NCBI GenBank assembly: GCA_018336195.1
Contig: JAGXQV010000118.1
Location: forward strand, 1-42,277
Source: Sulfuricella sp.
Lineage (GTDB): Bacteria > Pseudomonadota > Gammaproteobacteria > Burkholderiales > Sulfuricellaceae
DNA length: 42,277 nt
Direction: 5' to 3'
Shown here: positions 27,120-35,687 of the stretch, one piece after another
Numbering within the stretch: the first letter of the stretch is position 1
Layout of the letters: each line of letters begins with the position of its first letter
The notes under the pieces: model-generated
What the model was told of the DNA's origin: nothing
The model's database searches: none
What the model saw: only the letters and a program-made list of their open reading frames with translations
Program-made: the position numbers and the translations under genes

Positions 27120-27127
27120 TGGCGGAT

Positions 27128-30010
27128 TTAGAACCCGGCCAAATCCAGCACCGGCTTGACGAGCGGTCCTCCGGTAATCAACTCCAGCGTTTTGCCGACC
27201 ATCTCGACGTCATTGTCAAAGCCGCCGTGCGAAGCGTTGGCGGTCTTGTCCCGATTGCCCGCCACGCCAGCCCGGCGCACCACGATCTTTTCCTTGGCAT
27301 GGAGGTTCAGGCGTTTGCCAAACTTATACTTGTCGAAAGCGGCCCGCCAATTGACCAGTGCTTCCGAGGTATTCGGCGAACCGTCCCAGTCGGTGAAACT
27401 GCTGTCGTAGACGTTCGCCAATCCCAGAATCGGCGTTCCCGAATCTGCCTCCAGCGCGTTCGAAATGAAGTAGAGCAGCGATTTCCGGTAAATGCCAGCC
27501 ACGTTGTCGTCGAGCTCGTTGCCGTCGGAAAGAATGTCCAGGTACAGGTTCTTCATGACGCCTTCGAGCGGCGCGTAGTAGCGGTTGGCGAAATCGACCG
27601 TACAGGCGGGCGCATACAAGTGAACCGACTTGACCAGCCCGGTCATCCCCTTGCGCGCCAGATTATCGAGCAGTCTGCCGTGGATGATCGAGCCGGCGGA
27701 ATGGCCGACCAGATACAGTTCGAACTGCTCGCCCCAGGTGCTCGCCAACGACCGGATGGCATCGGTCAGCAGGTCGCCGCCGCGTCCGCTTTGAGAAGCC
27801 AACTCGGCGTTTTCCTTCATTTCGCTCCACAGCGGACGGGCCAAGGGCCGACCGATGGTGGTTTCGATCAGCGGGTCGGTGAGGTCGGTCGGCGACCAGC
27901 CGGCCAGCCCAGCGCGTGCATCGTCGGGCTGGACCTTGTCATGAAGGATGTCGCCGAACGCCTCCAGCAGACCGCTCTTCCACACCAGAAACAAGGGATA
28001 GCAGCCATTCCCCAGAAAATAGCGTCCCATCGCCCGTGCCCGCTCGATGGCTGCGGATTCGCTGTTGAGGCCGCCATGGGCATAGATCACCAAGCGCTTT
28101 TTTTCTCCCGCGTTTTTCCGGAACCAGTCGTTGGGCAAGACGCAGGCTTGGTTCAGCAGGTTGCGGTTCACCGCATCCAGCTTGTCGAAGCGCGTAACGT
28201 GGCCGTTGTTGCCCAACACGATGCTGTGCCGATAAGCCGTATCCTCATCCCACCATTCCGGATTGTCGCCGAAGCCCGCCTGTCCGCCCTTCGCCCCACC
28301 CCCTGTCGCCAAGCGGCCCGACACCACCCCCGGCACCCCCATCCCGGCGACCCAGGCGTCCATCGCGTGGGCCAGCCAGTCCGCGTAGCCGATCACCGCG
28401 AAACCGCCGGCCCCCCACTCCTTGCCCCAGGAATTCTGGATCACGAAACCGTCGCGATTGAAGCCCACCAGCGCGAAGGCATGGCCGCCCGTTCGCGAGG
28501 GCAGTCCATTCCAGTCAATTCGTGGCAAGTCCAAGTGCGCAGCCGGCGCCTCGGACTCCTGGAGACGCCAGCCTTCGTGGGTGTAGGCCGAAACGTAAAT
28601 CGCCCCGACTTCCTGGATCGCCGCCTGCAAATCGGTAATCGAGCGCGTGTCGATGCGGCAATACACCCCCAGCGTCCGTTCCGCCGCCTCGCTGTCCCAG
28701 CCCGTCAGCGGGCGGGTGTCCCGGCCCGGCGCATAGGGCCACTGCGATTCCAGACACACCCCGTTGTGGAACCAGCCCTTGAGGGCGCCGCGGCAGCTTG
28801 ATCCCTCGTAGTCCTCGCCCTCGAATTCGTCGTACAGCTTGGCGAAGTGGTACAACATGCGCGGGCTGGCCGATTCCAGTTGCTTCGGCATCCCGTTGAC
28901 GCGCCAACGCAGGTAATTGACCACGCACGCCAGGCCGAACCCCGTGCAGGCGCCCTCCTGGCCCTGGTTGAGAATCAACCCGGCGGCGCTATAAGCGCCC
29001 ATGTACTGGGCAATCAGATTATCCGGCGGGTATTGCTTGAGCAGCGAATGGGGCGGCGGCGTATAAGGGCGGTCGCGCAGATCCGCCGGATCGGGCGATA
29101 CATCCAGGGTGGCAGGGTGTGGCGCCGAAGGCGCGCCACCGCCCACCGCCCCGGCCAGGGCGGCCTTGGGATGGCGCAATGAATCACGGGTTCTGGTGAA
29201 AGTGTCGCGAAACTCGTCCAGACCGTGGCTGCCGCCATTCACCACTTTCCGCACCGCCTTGAGATCATCCTTGGCGAGCGCCGCATCGAGTTTGCCCCGG
29301 TTGTCGTAGAGAAACGCCGCCAGCAGGCAGGCCGCGACTTCCGGCGCGCAGGCGCTGTCCGGGTTCTCCATCAGAGGAATACCCAGCATCTCGCCCAATT
29401 CCCGGTAATTGCCCCGCCCGGTCAATTGCACATAGCCGCGCCCGCAAAAGCGCGCCCCGTCGCCGGGCATGTCGTTGCCCAAGGTCTTGGCGAGGCGGTT
29501 GCCGGGTATCGGCTCATAGGCGCTGAAAGCCGGCTGGCCGGGCAACGTGTTGAAATGCGAGGGGCGCTCGGCAATCGGCACGAACGCCGCCGTCTCGGCG
29601 CGGATCGTCCCCAGCGCCACCGCCACCATGGCCGGGTCGTCCAGGCCGAAAGCCCGCAGCGCCGCCGTCACATAGGGCAAGTTGGCGGCGATCGCCGAGT
29701 AGCGCGTACCGGGGAAGAACCCCTTTACCTCGCTGGCGTCCAGCGCCAACCCGAGTGCCGGCAAAGCCAGCACCCCCAGCCCCGCCTGACAGCACGGCCC
29801 GGCGATCCCGTCCGCCGTCAGCCCCACCCGCGCCTGCCAAGTGCGCAGCGACGCCTCGGTCGCCGCGTCGAATTCATCGCCCGCCGCCAATCCCGCGTCA
29901 TTCGCCGCCTCCTCACCGAGCGCCGTCCGCAAGGCCTGCTTGAGCGCGGATACCGCCGCGCCGCGACTGCCACGCATCAACAACAACGATTTCACATTCA
30001 AGTCGCTCAT
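27128..30010 (-). CDS. Four-domain protein: peptidoglycan binding, GH19, papain-like protease, alpha/beta hydrolase
   Basis: A 960-residue protein without a signal peptide. Residues about 10-75 resemble a PG_binding_1 repeat. About 95-275 resemble a GH19 chitinase/endolysin-type domain, with an ET pair in RAETAAFVP and a long FCGRGYVQLTGRGNYREL stretch. About 320-570 are a C1 (papain-like) peptidase with Cys355 (EGACTGF), His510 (GGHAFALVG) and Asn526 (QNSWGKEWG). About 640-960 are an alpha/beta hydrolase with AHGGLNS and the nucleophile Ser771 (GHSAGS). The ATG at 30010 has GGAGG 8 bases upstream; GTG/ATG alternatives at 30016 are too close. It follows the CHAT gene by 81 bases on the same strand. 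I know of no characterised protein with this order. A lytic or cell-killing effector that the CHAT protein controls is inference. Confidence 0.85.
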   Translation of the reverse strand: MSDLNVKSLLLMRGSRGAAVSALKQALRTALGEEAANDAGLAAGDEFDAATEASLRTWQARVGLTADGIAGPCCQAGLGVLALPALGLALDASEVKGFFPGTRYSAIAANLPYVTAALRAFGLDDPAMVAVALGTIRAETAAFVPIAERPSHFNTLPGQPAFSAYEPIPGNRLAKTLGNDMPGDGARFCGRGYVQLTGRGNYRELGEMLGIPLMENPDSACAPEVAACLLAAFLYDNRGKLDAALAKDDLKAVRKVVNGGSHGLDEFRDTFTRTRDSLRHPKAALAGAVGGGAPSAPHPATLDVSPDPADLRDRPYTPPPHSLLKQYPPDNLIAQYMGAYSAAGLILNQGQEGACTGFGLACVVNYLRWRVNGMPKQLESASPRMLYHFAKLYDEFEGEDYEGSSCRGALKGWFHNGVCLESQWPYAPGRDTRPLTGWDSEAAERTLGVYCRIDTRSITDLQAAIQEVGAIYVSAYTHEGWRLQESEAPAAHLDLPRIDWNGLPSRTGGHAFALVGFNRDGFVIQNSWGKEWGAGGFAVIGYADWLAHAMDAWVAGMGVPGVVSGRLATGGGAKGGQAGFGDNPEWWDEDTAYRHSIVLGNNGHVTRFDKLDAVNRNLLNQACVLPNDWFRKNAGEKKRLVIYAHGGLNSESAAIERARAMGRYFLGNGCYPLFLVWKSGLLEAFGDILHDKVQPDDARAGLAGWSPTDLTDPLIETTIGRPLARPLWSEMKENAELASQSGRGGDLLTDAIRSLASTWGEQFELYLVGHSAGSIIHGRLLDNLARKGMTGLVKSVHLYAPACTVDFANRYYAPLEGVMKNLYLDILSDGNELDDNVAGIYRKSLLYFISNALEADSGTPILGLANVYDSSFTDWDGSPNTSEALVNWRAAFDKYKFGKRLNLHAKEKIVVRRAGVAGNRDKTANASHGGFDNDVEMVGKTLELITGGPLVKPVLDLAGF

Positions 30011-30091
30011 CTTCATGCCCTCCCTGGGTGGTTGAAAAGAACTGCGGAATTCGTTGCCGGCCCGGCATCATCATGGCCCGGCGGGTTGCGC

Positions 30092-33000
30092 TCAGGACGT
30101 GGCGGCGTCCTCCTCATCGGACTGCGGCAGCAGATCGGCCAGGCCGTCAAGATCGGCGAGGCCTTGCAGGATGGTTTCGAGGATATGCGCAGGTAGGTAA
30201 TCCTGCCCCCGACACAGCGCTTCGGCGGCGCGCTCGCCGGCCAGCAGGCAGTCGAGGGCGTCGGCCAGTTTTGCCCATTCCGGCGCGGCTTGGCGCAGGG
30301 CGGCCTGGTGTTCGCCAAACTGGCGGCTCGCCTCGGGGTGAGCGGCACAGGCGCCAACGGCGGTAAGGATCAGATCGGAGTGTTGGCGCAACGCCGTGCG
30401 GCTGCCGGGAAAGGCGCGCCATGCCGAGCGGGCGCGCTGGCGCCAGCCTTCGGCCTCCGCTTCCAGCGAAGTTCTGTGGGTTGGGGCGGCGACAGCCTCA
30501 TGGCGGGCAATACCGGCGAGTAGAGTATAGGACTTCCATATCTCGGCCCGGCCGGGGTCGAGGGTTTTCTTAATTGTCAAAGCTTCCCACACCAAGTCGC
30601 GAGCTTCGACCAGTCGTGCCGGTTGATCGCGCAGCAGCGCGGCGAGGTTATTGAGCGTATTGGCGAGTTCGAGCGGCTGGCTGGTTAGCCTTTGTATGTC
30701 CATGGCTTTGCGAAACCAGGCTTCCGCCGCCTCCGCCTTGCCCATTGCTTGCGAAATTATCGCCAACTGATTCCAGGTTTTCGCCGCGCCAGCCAAGTCG
30801 CCCAAGCCCTCCTTGATGCGCGCCGATGCACGGTAGTGCTGTTCAGCTGCTTCATATTGGCCGGCCCTCTGATAAACCACACCCAACTGATGTAGAGCCT
30901 GAGCCTCAACCGCGGGTTCGCCCAATTGGCGAAACAACAACAATGCGGCCTGGTGACGCCGGGCGGCCTCATCCAGGCGGTTTTCCACGAGGGCAAGGTT
31001 TCCCAATTGGCCGTGGGTCACCCCCAACCCGCGAACATTTCCCAAGGCCTGGTCAATTTCCAAAGTGCTTTCATAAAGCGCGCGGGCTTCACCATAGCGG
31101 CCCATGTGCCTCAGTACATCGGCGAGGTCGGTGGAAAGGTTGGCTTGAGTCCGCTGCACACTGTCGTCTCGCTCCAGCCGCGCGCAAACCGCCAGTCCTT
31201 GCCGGTAAGTGGCCTCAGCCCAGTCGGGCCGCCCGGCGGATTCCTGGCAACGCCCCAGGCGATCCAGGGTAACCGCCTGTCCAATACTATCCGCTTCGCC
31301 CAGTTGCACGAGGATAGTGCTGAATACCTTAGCGGCTTCCGCGACCTGCCCTGCTGCCAGCAATTGCTCGCCGTGGTTGGATTGCGCCAGGAACCACGGC
31401 TGCGAACCGACTGTGCTGGCTGATGAGCGTGCCAGCTCGGCAAGCTGTTCGGCTTCGCGCTTGAGGCCGAAGTTGTTGAGGAACTTGCCGACGCTTTCGG
31501 CAAACTCCACGGCTTCCGCCTCGCCTGCCGTCAGTGCGCCATAGACGGCGTGAAGCAGGTTGGGCATTTCGCGGCGGGCGATGGCGCGGGCTTGGTGGGG
31601 GTGGCGCGTGTCTTCGTGATAAAGATAGTTGGCGACTTGGTAGTAGCGCTGGCGATACTTGTCGCTTAGCTCGGCACGCTGCGCATCGTCGAGTTCCGCC
31701 CACAGCATGGGAGCAAGGGTGGGGTGGAAGCGCAGGTGAGGCACGCTCACGTCTTCCAGGTTTTCCGCCGCGAGCAGGGCGGCGTCTTCCAGTTGGCGGC
31801 GCAGGGCCGGCCACAGGTCGGGGCGCGGCGGCGGGAGTTCGGCGAGTTTTTCGCGCAATTCGTCTTTCATCCTCGTCAGCAAGGCGTCGATTTCCGCCTG
31901 TTTGTCCGCCGGGATTTCCACGCCGGCGGGTACGCCTAAGGCTTTCAGCACGGCTTGGGTATTGCCGCTTTCCAGATCGCACAGCAGGCTTTCCAATTGG
32001 TGTCTTTCCGTGTTTTCCCCCAACCCGGTAACCTCCAGCAGGCTATCCTCCATCGCCCCACCCTGAAATACCCCCAGGCGCGGCAGCAGGGCGCGCGCTT
32101 CGCGGTCGAGGCGATCGAGGGAGAGTTGCAGCGAGGCGACCAGCGACGCCGGGGTGTCTCCGCCGACGGAGGAATTGCCGGCGCCGGCGAGGAGTTGTTC
32201 GAGGCGCTGGCCGACTTCGGCGATGCGCCGGGTTTTGATTTGCTGGACCAGGACGCGGAGGGTCAGGGGGTGGTAGGCCACTTTTTCGAACAAGGCGGCC
32301 AGCGCGTCGCGACTGGGGATCGCCGTGGCGGCGGGCGGCAGGCGGAACAGCTTGGCGCTCCATTCCAGCGCGTCGGCCAGCCCCAGTCCTTTGAGCAACA
32401 GGCTGCGATGGACGAGGCTGCCTTCATTGCGGTAGTCGGGGTGGTTGAAATCCGGGCGGCGGGTGGTACACAGCAGCCGCGAGCCACCGGCCTGCGACCA
32501 GGGGACGGCGGCGTCGAGCAACGCTTTCAGGGTCTCGGCGCTCAAGGCTTCGAGGTTGTCGAGAATGACCAGGGTGGGCGTTTCCCAGAGTGCCGCCGTG
32601 GCGGCAGCGGCGTCGATCAGGCTCAGCCCCAGCACCGCGGCGATTTCGTTGATGGCTACAGCGACGGCATCCGCCGCCTGGAGGCGCGAGTAATCGACGA
32701 ACACGGCGGCGCGGAACATCCCGGTGCGGGTCAGCCAGCGTCCGGCTTCCAGGGCCAGCGCGGTTTTGCCCTGACCGCCGAAGCCGGTGAGGGTGACGCG
32801 GCGGGCCGCTCCGGCAAACCAGCGCTCGATATCCCACAGTTCGCGAGTTCGCCCGTAAAAGCCCGATTCGGGACGCTCGGGCAGATTGCCGAGCGGCGCG
32901 AGGGGCATTTGCGCCACCGCACCTTCTTCCAGGAGCGGGCCATCCACGCCGTGCTGGTAAAGGGCGGGGATGAACCAGTCGTGGAGCTTGAGCCACACCC

Positions 33001-34195
33001 GTTCGGCGCCGCGCTGGACTGGGTATTTTTCCGGGTGGTTGGCGAGGTGGCGGCGCGCCGCGTCGAGCGCCGCGCCGACCGGGCGATGCAAGGCAAGCTG
33101 GCGGTAAAACTCACCGAACAGGTCGCGGGTGGTGTGCACCAGCACGCTGTGGGTCATCGCCAGCACTGCGGGAATGCCGGTGGCGGTGAGGCGCGCCGCC
33201 ACGTCGCCGAGCGCGCCCCGCTCTTCCCCGTCGGCGTCCATATCGCCGTGGGCGGCGGTCTGGCAGGCGGAGAGGATGACCAGGGCGATTTGGCGGCGGT
33301 GGAGATTTTCGCCGAGCTTGTGGGCGGAGACGAAATCGCTATTGCCGTCGCCATCTTCGAAGAGCAGGTAGCCGGTGTGGGGCGGGCTGTCGGGTTCGCC
33401 TGGATTGCCGGGATTGCCGGCGTCGCGCATGATGGCCTCGCCGCGCCCGGCGTAGCTGGGGCGGTTTTTCTTGTGGCGCTCGGGCAGGCCGCCGCGTTCG
33501 TCGAAGACGCCATGACCGTCGAAATGCAGGATGTCCACGCACGGCAGAGTTTTGTCGTCGAGGCGGCGGATCAGGGCGTCGAAGGTGGCAGGGCGCAGGA
33601 ATTCCCAGGTGACGCGCCCCGGCGCATGTTCGTCGAGGGCGTCGAGCACCGGCAGGGCGTCGCTGCGCGGGTCGAGAAAGCCGGAACCGGCGGGACGGCT
33701 GACCACGAATAGCAGGTGCAAGCTGGGTTTGGCGCTGTATGCAAAGGGCTTCCTGCCGCCGCCGGCACCCGCCACGCGGCGGCGGATGGAAAGGGTTTCA
33801 TGAAACAAATAGGTACCGTCCGGCGCACGGGAATCGTGCAGCAGTTCCCAAGGCAAGGCGAGAATGGCCGGATGCTCGGCACTGACGGTGATGAGGCGCT
33901 GGTGGCCTTCGGCATCCTGGAATTCGTTGAAATAGCGGGCGGCTTCCCGGTCGGCGAAGACCGCGTGGAACAGCGCCTTGCCCAGCACCGGCAGGTGTGC
34001 GGCGATGCGCCTGGCTTCGGCGTCGTCCGGGTCGCCCAGCGAATGCGCGCCGTAGGTTTCGACATACCAGGCGATTTTTTCCCGCTCTCCATCGCTGATC
34101 GGGTTGACGAAAGGCAGGGTGGTGGGATCGTTATCGCCGAAACGAACGATGACTTGGCCGGGATTGGGGAAGCGCAGATTGAGTTCGAGGGGCAT
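30092..34195 (-). CDS. CHAT protease-NTPase-TPR (STAND-like) protein
   Basis: A 1367-residue cytoplasmic protein. Residues about 90-400 form a CHAT (caspase-like) domain with the dyad His228 (FDGHG) and Cys311 (SACQT). About 445-700 are an NB-ARC/AAA-type NTPase with P-loop GFGGQGKT (about 471-478, Lys477) and a downstream LVILDNLE Walker B. About 900-1230 carry repeated TPR-like helix pairs of some 40 residues. The plan, effector at the front, NTPase switch and repeat sensor at the back, is that of STAND immune or regulatory proteins. The ATG at 34195 has AGGAA 8 bases upstream; the frame is open further upstream but reads the preceding gene. It sits 11 bases after the small membrane protein gene. 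The trigger is unknown. Proteolysis of the adjacent four-domain protein is a natural hypothesis. Confidence 0.9.
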   Translation of the reverse strand: MPLELNLRFPNPGQVIVRFGDNDPTTLPFVNPISDGEREKIAWYVETYGAHSLGDPDDAEARRIAAHLPVLGKALFHAVFADREAARYFNEFQDAEGHQRLITVSAEHPAILALPWELLHDSRAPDGTYLFHETLSIRRRVAGAGGGRKPFAYSAKPSLHLLFVVSRPAGSGFLDPRSDALPVLDALDEHAPGRVTWEFLRPATFDALIRRLDDKTLPCVDILHFDGHGVFDERGGLPERHKKNRPSYAGRGEAIMRDAGNPGNPGEPDSPPHTGYLLFEDGDGNSDFVSAHKLGENLHRRQIALVILSACQTAAHGDMDADGEERGALGDVAARLTATGIPAVLAMTHSVLVHTTRDLFGEFYRQLALHRPVGAALDAARRHLANHPEKYPVQRGAERVWLKLHDWFIPALYQHGVDGPLLEEGAVAQMPLAPLGNLPERPESGFYGRTRELWDIERWFAGAARRVTLTGFGGQGKTALALEAGRWLTRTGMFRAAVFVDYSRLQAADAVAVAINEIAAVLGLSLIDAAAATAALWETPTLVILDNLEALSAETLKALLDAAVPWSQAGGSRLLCTTRRPDFNHPDYRNEGSLVHRSLLLKGLGLADALEWSAKLFRLPPAATAIPSRDALAALFEKVAYHPLTLRVLVQQIKTRRIAEVGQRLEQLLAGAGNSSVGGDTPASLVASLQLSLDRLDREARALLPRLGVFQGGAMEDSLLEVTGLGENTERHQLESLLCDLESGNTQAVLKALGVPAGVEIPADKQAEIDALLTRMKDELREKLAELPPPRPDLWPALRRQLEDAALLAAENLEDVSVPHLRFHPTLAPMLWAELDDAQRAELSDKYRQRYYQVANYLYHEDTRHPHQARAIARREMPNLLHAVYGALTAGEAEAVEFAESVGKFLNNFGLKREAEQLAELARSSASTVGSQPWFLAQSNHGEQLLAAGQVAEAAKVFSTILVQLGEADSIGQAVTLDRLGRCQESAGRPDWAEATYRQGLAVCARLERDDSVQRTQANLSTDLADVLRHMGRYGEARALYESTLEIDQALGNVRGLGVTHGQLGNLALVENRLDEAARRHQAALLLFRQLGEPAVEAQALHQLGVVYQRAGQYEAAEQHYRASARIKEGLGDLAGAAKTWNQLAIISQAMGKAEAAEAWFRKAMDIQRLTSQPLELANTLNNLAALLRDQPARLVEARDLVWEALTIKKTLDPGRAEIWKSYTLLAGIARHEAVAAPTHRTSLEAEAEGWRQRARSAWRAFPGSRTALRQHSDLILTAVGACAAHPEASRQFGEHQAALRQAAPEWAKLADALDCLLAGERAAEALCRGQDYLPAHILETILQGLADLDGLADLLPQSDEEDAATS

Positions 34196-34206
34196 GGCGG
34201 GATTTC

Positions 34207-34644
34207 CTATTTGGGGCAGTCTTCGCACAGGGCGTCGAGGCCGATCTTGACGGCGGCGTTGAGGAGGATGACCACCGCCGCGACGGCGACCGGAGCGAGC
34301 GACGCGGTGGAGATACCCATCGCCGTCAGCCAGCCGTAGGAAACCCGCACCGCCTCGCGGCTTTCCAGGTCGCGCCATTTTTGCCAGGTCTTGTTGAGGA
34401 CGCCGTCGGGCAGGCACAGGTCGCGCTTGGCGTGGCGCAGGTATTTTTGCCAGAAGGTTTCGAAAGGTTCGCCGGTGGCTTTTTCGATCAGCGCTTGTTG
34501 CGCGGGGGCGGCGGGGAGATTGCTGCCGGAAGGCTTGGTGCCGCGCGTGGCGACATCAACCGGCGCGGCAATGAGCAGGGCATTGAGTTGGTCGTTTACC
34601 TGCGCGGACAAGGCGTCCAGTTCGGCTTCGCTGGGGGTGGGCAT
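34207..34644 (-). CDS. Small membrane protein, first gene of the CHAT operon
   Basis: A 145-residue protein with a hydrophilic first 95 residues and a C-terminal hydrophobic segment (about 112-135, ASLAPVAVAAVVILLNAAVKIGL) followed by LCEDCPK. One or two membrane passes are possible. It has no recognised family. It is 11 bases from the CHAT gene and on the same strand, so it is almost certainly part of the same system. It could be a membrane anchor, sensor or target. Confidence 0.75.
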   Translation of the reverse strand: MPTPSEAELDALSAQVNDQLNALLIAAPVDVATRGTKPSGSNLPAAPAQQALIEKATGEPFETFWQKYLRHAKRDLCLPDGVLNKTWQKWRDLESREAVRVSYGWLTAMGISTASLAPVAVAAVVILLNAAVKIGLDALCEDCPK

Positions 34645-34710
34645 GGGCGGCTCCTGGTAGCGAGTTGGAAATTGGGGGAATTTCGAACTCTAGCCGAACC
34701 CGACCACCCA

Positions 34711-34738
34711 GCCTACCTGTTAAAAGTAACAGGTAGGC
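34711..34738. repeat. Perfect 12-bp inverted repeat upstream of the CHAT operon
   Basis: GCCTACCTGTTA (34711-34722) and TAACAGGTAGGC (34727-34738) are exact complements around AAAG. It lies 67-94 bases before the first gene of the CHAT operon and about 100 bases after the outer-membrane protein gene. No T tract follows. It may be an operator, a repeat or an RNA stem. Confidence 0.7.
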
Positions 34739-34838
34739 GGCCACTAACATCAATTAAGCCGATATTTGCACGCTTCTTTTCAGGACACTTGAATTTTTAA
34801 AAAATGTAGCAAAGGCAGGATGGCCTTCATCCCGTTGC

Positions 34839-35624
34839 TTATTGGAACGGAAAAGTAAAAATCGCCTTCAGCGTGGTTTTGTCGGCGGCGTCGGTCCAGC
34901 CGTGGCCGACGCCGAGATTGAGTTCCCAGCCCTTGCCTTCGTATTCCACCACCGCGTAGGTGGATTGCCCGGACTCGCGCCAGGCGTGGAGATGATCGGC
35001 CTTGCCCAGTTCGGCGTAATGCTCCATGCCGAGCGCCCAACCGTGCGCCACTTCGCGGGTCACCTTGAGCGCCAGGTCGAAATCCGGGGTGGTATTGCCG
35101 CCCTTGCCCGACATGTCCCAGCCCAGCACCGGGTTGACCGCCACCAGCCACTCGCCGCTCTTGATCCCGATGATCCCGCGCAGTTCGCTGTTCCAGTAGT
35201 TCTCGGCGACCCGCCGCGGACTATAGCCGACTTCTAGATTGGCGCCGTAAAACAACTCGCCGGACTGGCGCAGGGTTTTCACGCGCAACTTGGCGCCGTC
35301 CAGGGTAAAACTCCCGGCATTGGACCATGACATCGGCAGGTACAGGCCCATGTCCCAGTTTTCCAGCAGCCCCCAGGAAAACTCCGGGGTCATGCGCAGT
35401 ACGCCGTAAGGCGGCCTTTCGCCGGGGTAATCGGCGTCCTTGCGGCCGCGCGTCACGAAATTGGTATGAACTTCCAACTCCGCTTCGCCGGGGGCATTGA
35501 TATCGTCGGTATAAACCTGGATTTCGTCGGGCGCGGCAAACGCCGGCTGGGCGCCGGCAAGCGCTGTCAAAGCCAGCAAAACCGGGGAAAACCGGCCAAC
35601 GGAAAAGAAATTAAGGAAACGCAT
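34839..35624 (-). CDS. Outer-membrane beta-barrel-like protein, unknown
   Basis: A 261-residue secreted protein with a signal peptide ending PAFAA (about residue 31). The mature part is rich in alternating, aromatic beta strands and ends in FTFPFQ, compatible with an outer-membrane barrel with a C-terminal aromatic signal. I do not recognise a named family. The ATG at 35624 has GGGGTGG upstream and is preceded by a Fur-type box, so its expression is probably iron-dependent. It is not evidently tied to the CHAT operon downstream. Confidence 0.75.
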   Translation of the reverse strand: MRFLNFFSVGRFSPVLLALTALAGAQPAFAAPDEIQVYTDDINAPGEAELEVHTNFVTRGRKDADYPGERPPYGVLRMTPEFSWGLLENWDMGLYLPMSWSNAGSFTLDGAKLRVKTLRQSGELFYGANLEVGYSPRRVAENYWNSELRGIIGIKSGEWLVAVNPVLGWDMSGKGGNTTPDFDLALKVTREVAHGWALGMEHYAELGKADHLHAWRESGQSTYAVVEYEGKGWELNLGVGHGWTDAADKTTLKAIFTFPFQ

Positions 35625-35638
35625 AGTCCACCCCGTAT

Positions 35639-35682
35639 TGAGAATTGTTATCAATGGTACACAATAACCTAGGACGGCTCAA
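35639..35682 (-). promoter_or_regulatory. Promoter with Fur-type box for the outer-membrane protein gene
   Basis: Reading leftwards, TTGAGC (35682-35677), 17 bases, then TACCAT (35659-35654) form a plausible promoter with a start near 35647. A 7-1-7 inverted repeat, TGATAAC-A-ATTCTCA on the minus strand (35653-35639), matches the Fur consensus TGATAATTATTATCA at 13 of 15 positions and overlaps the start point. Confidence 0.55.
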
Positions 35683-35687
35683 GCCTT

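Noticed and set aside
31955-33712. Long plus-strand frame antisense to the CHAT gene
   Set aside because: A shadow frame with low-complexity glycine/alanine-rich sequence and no ribosome site or domain.
34196-34417. 74-residue N-terminal extension of the CHAT protein
   Set aside because: It reads the preceding gene in another frame, is arginine-rich and lacks family character.
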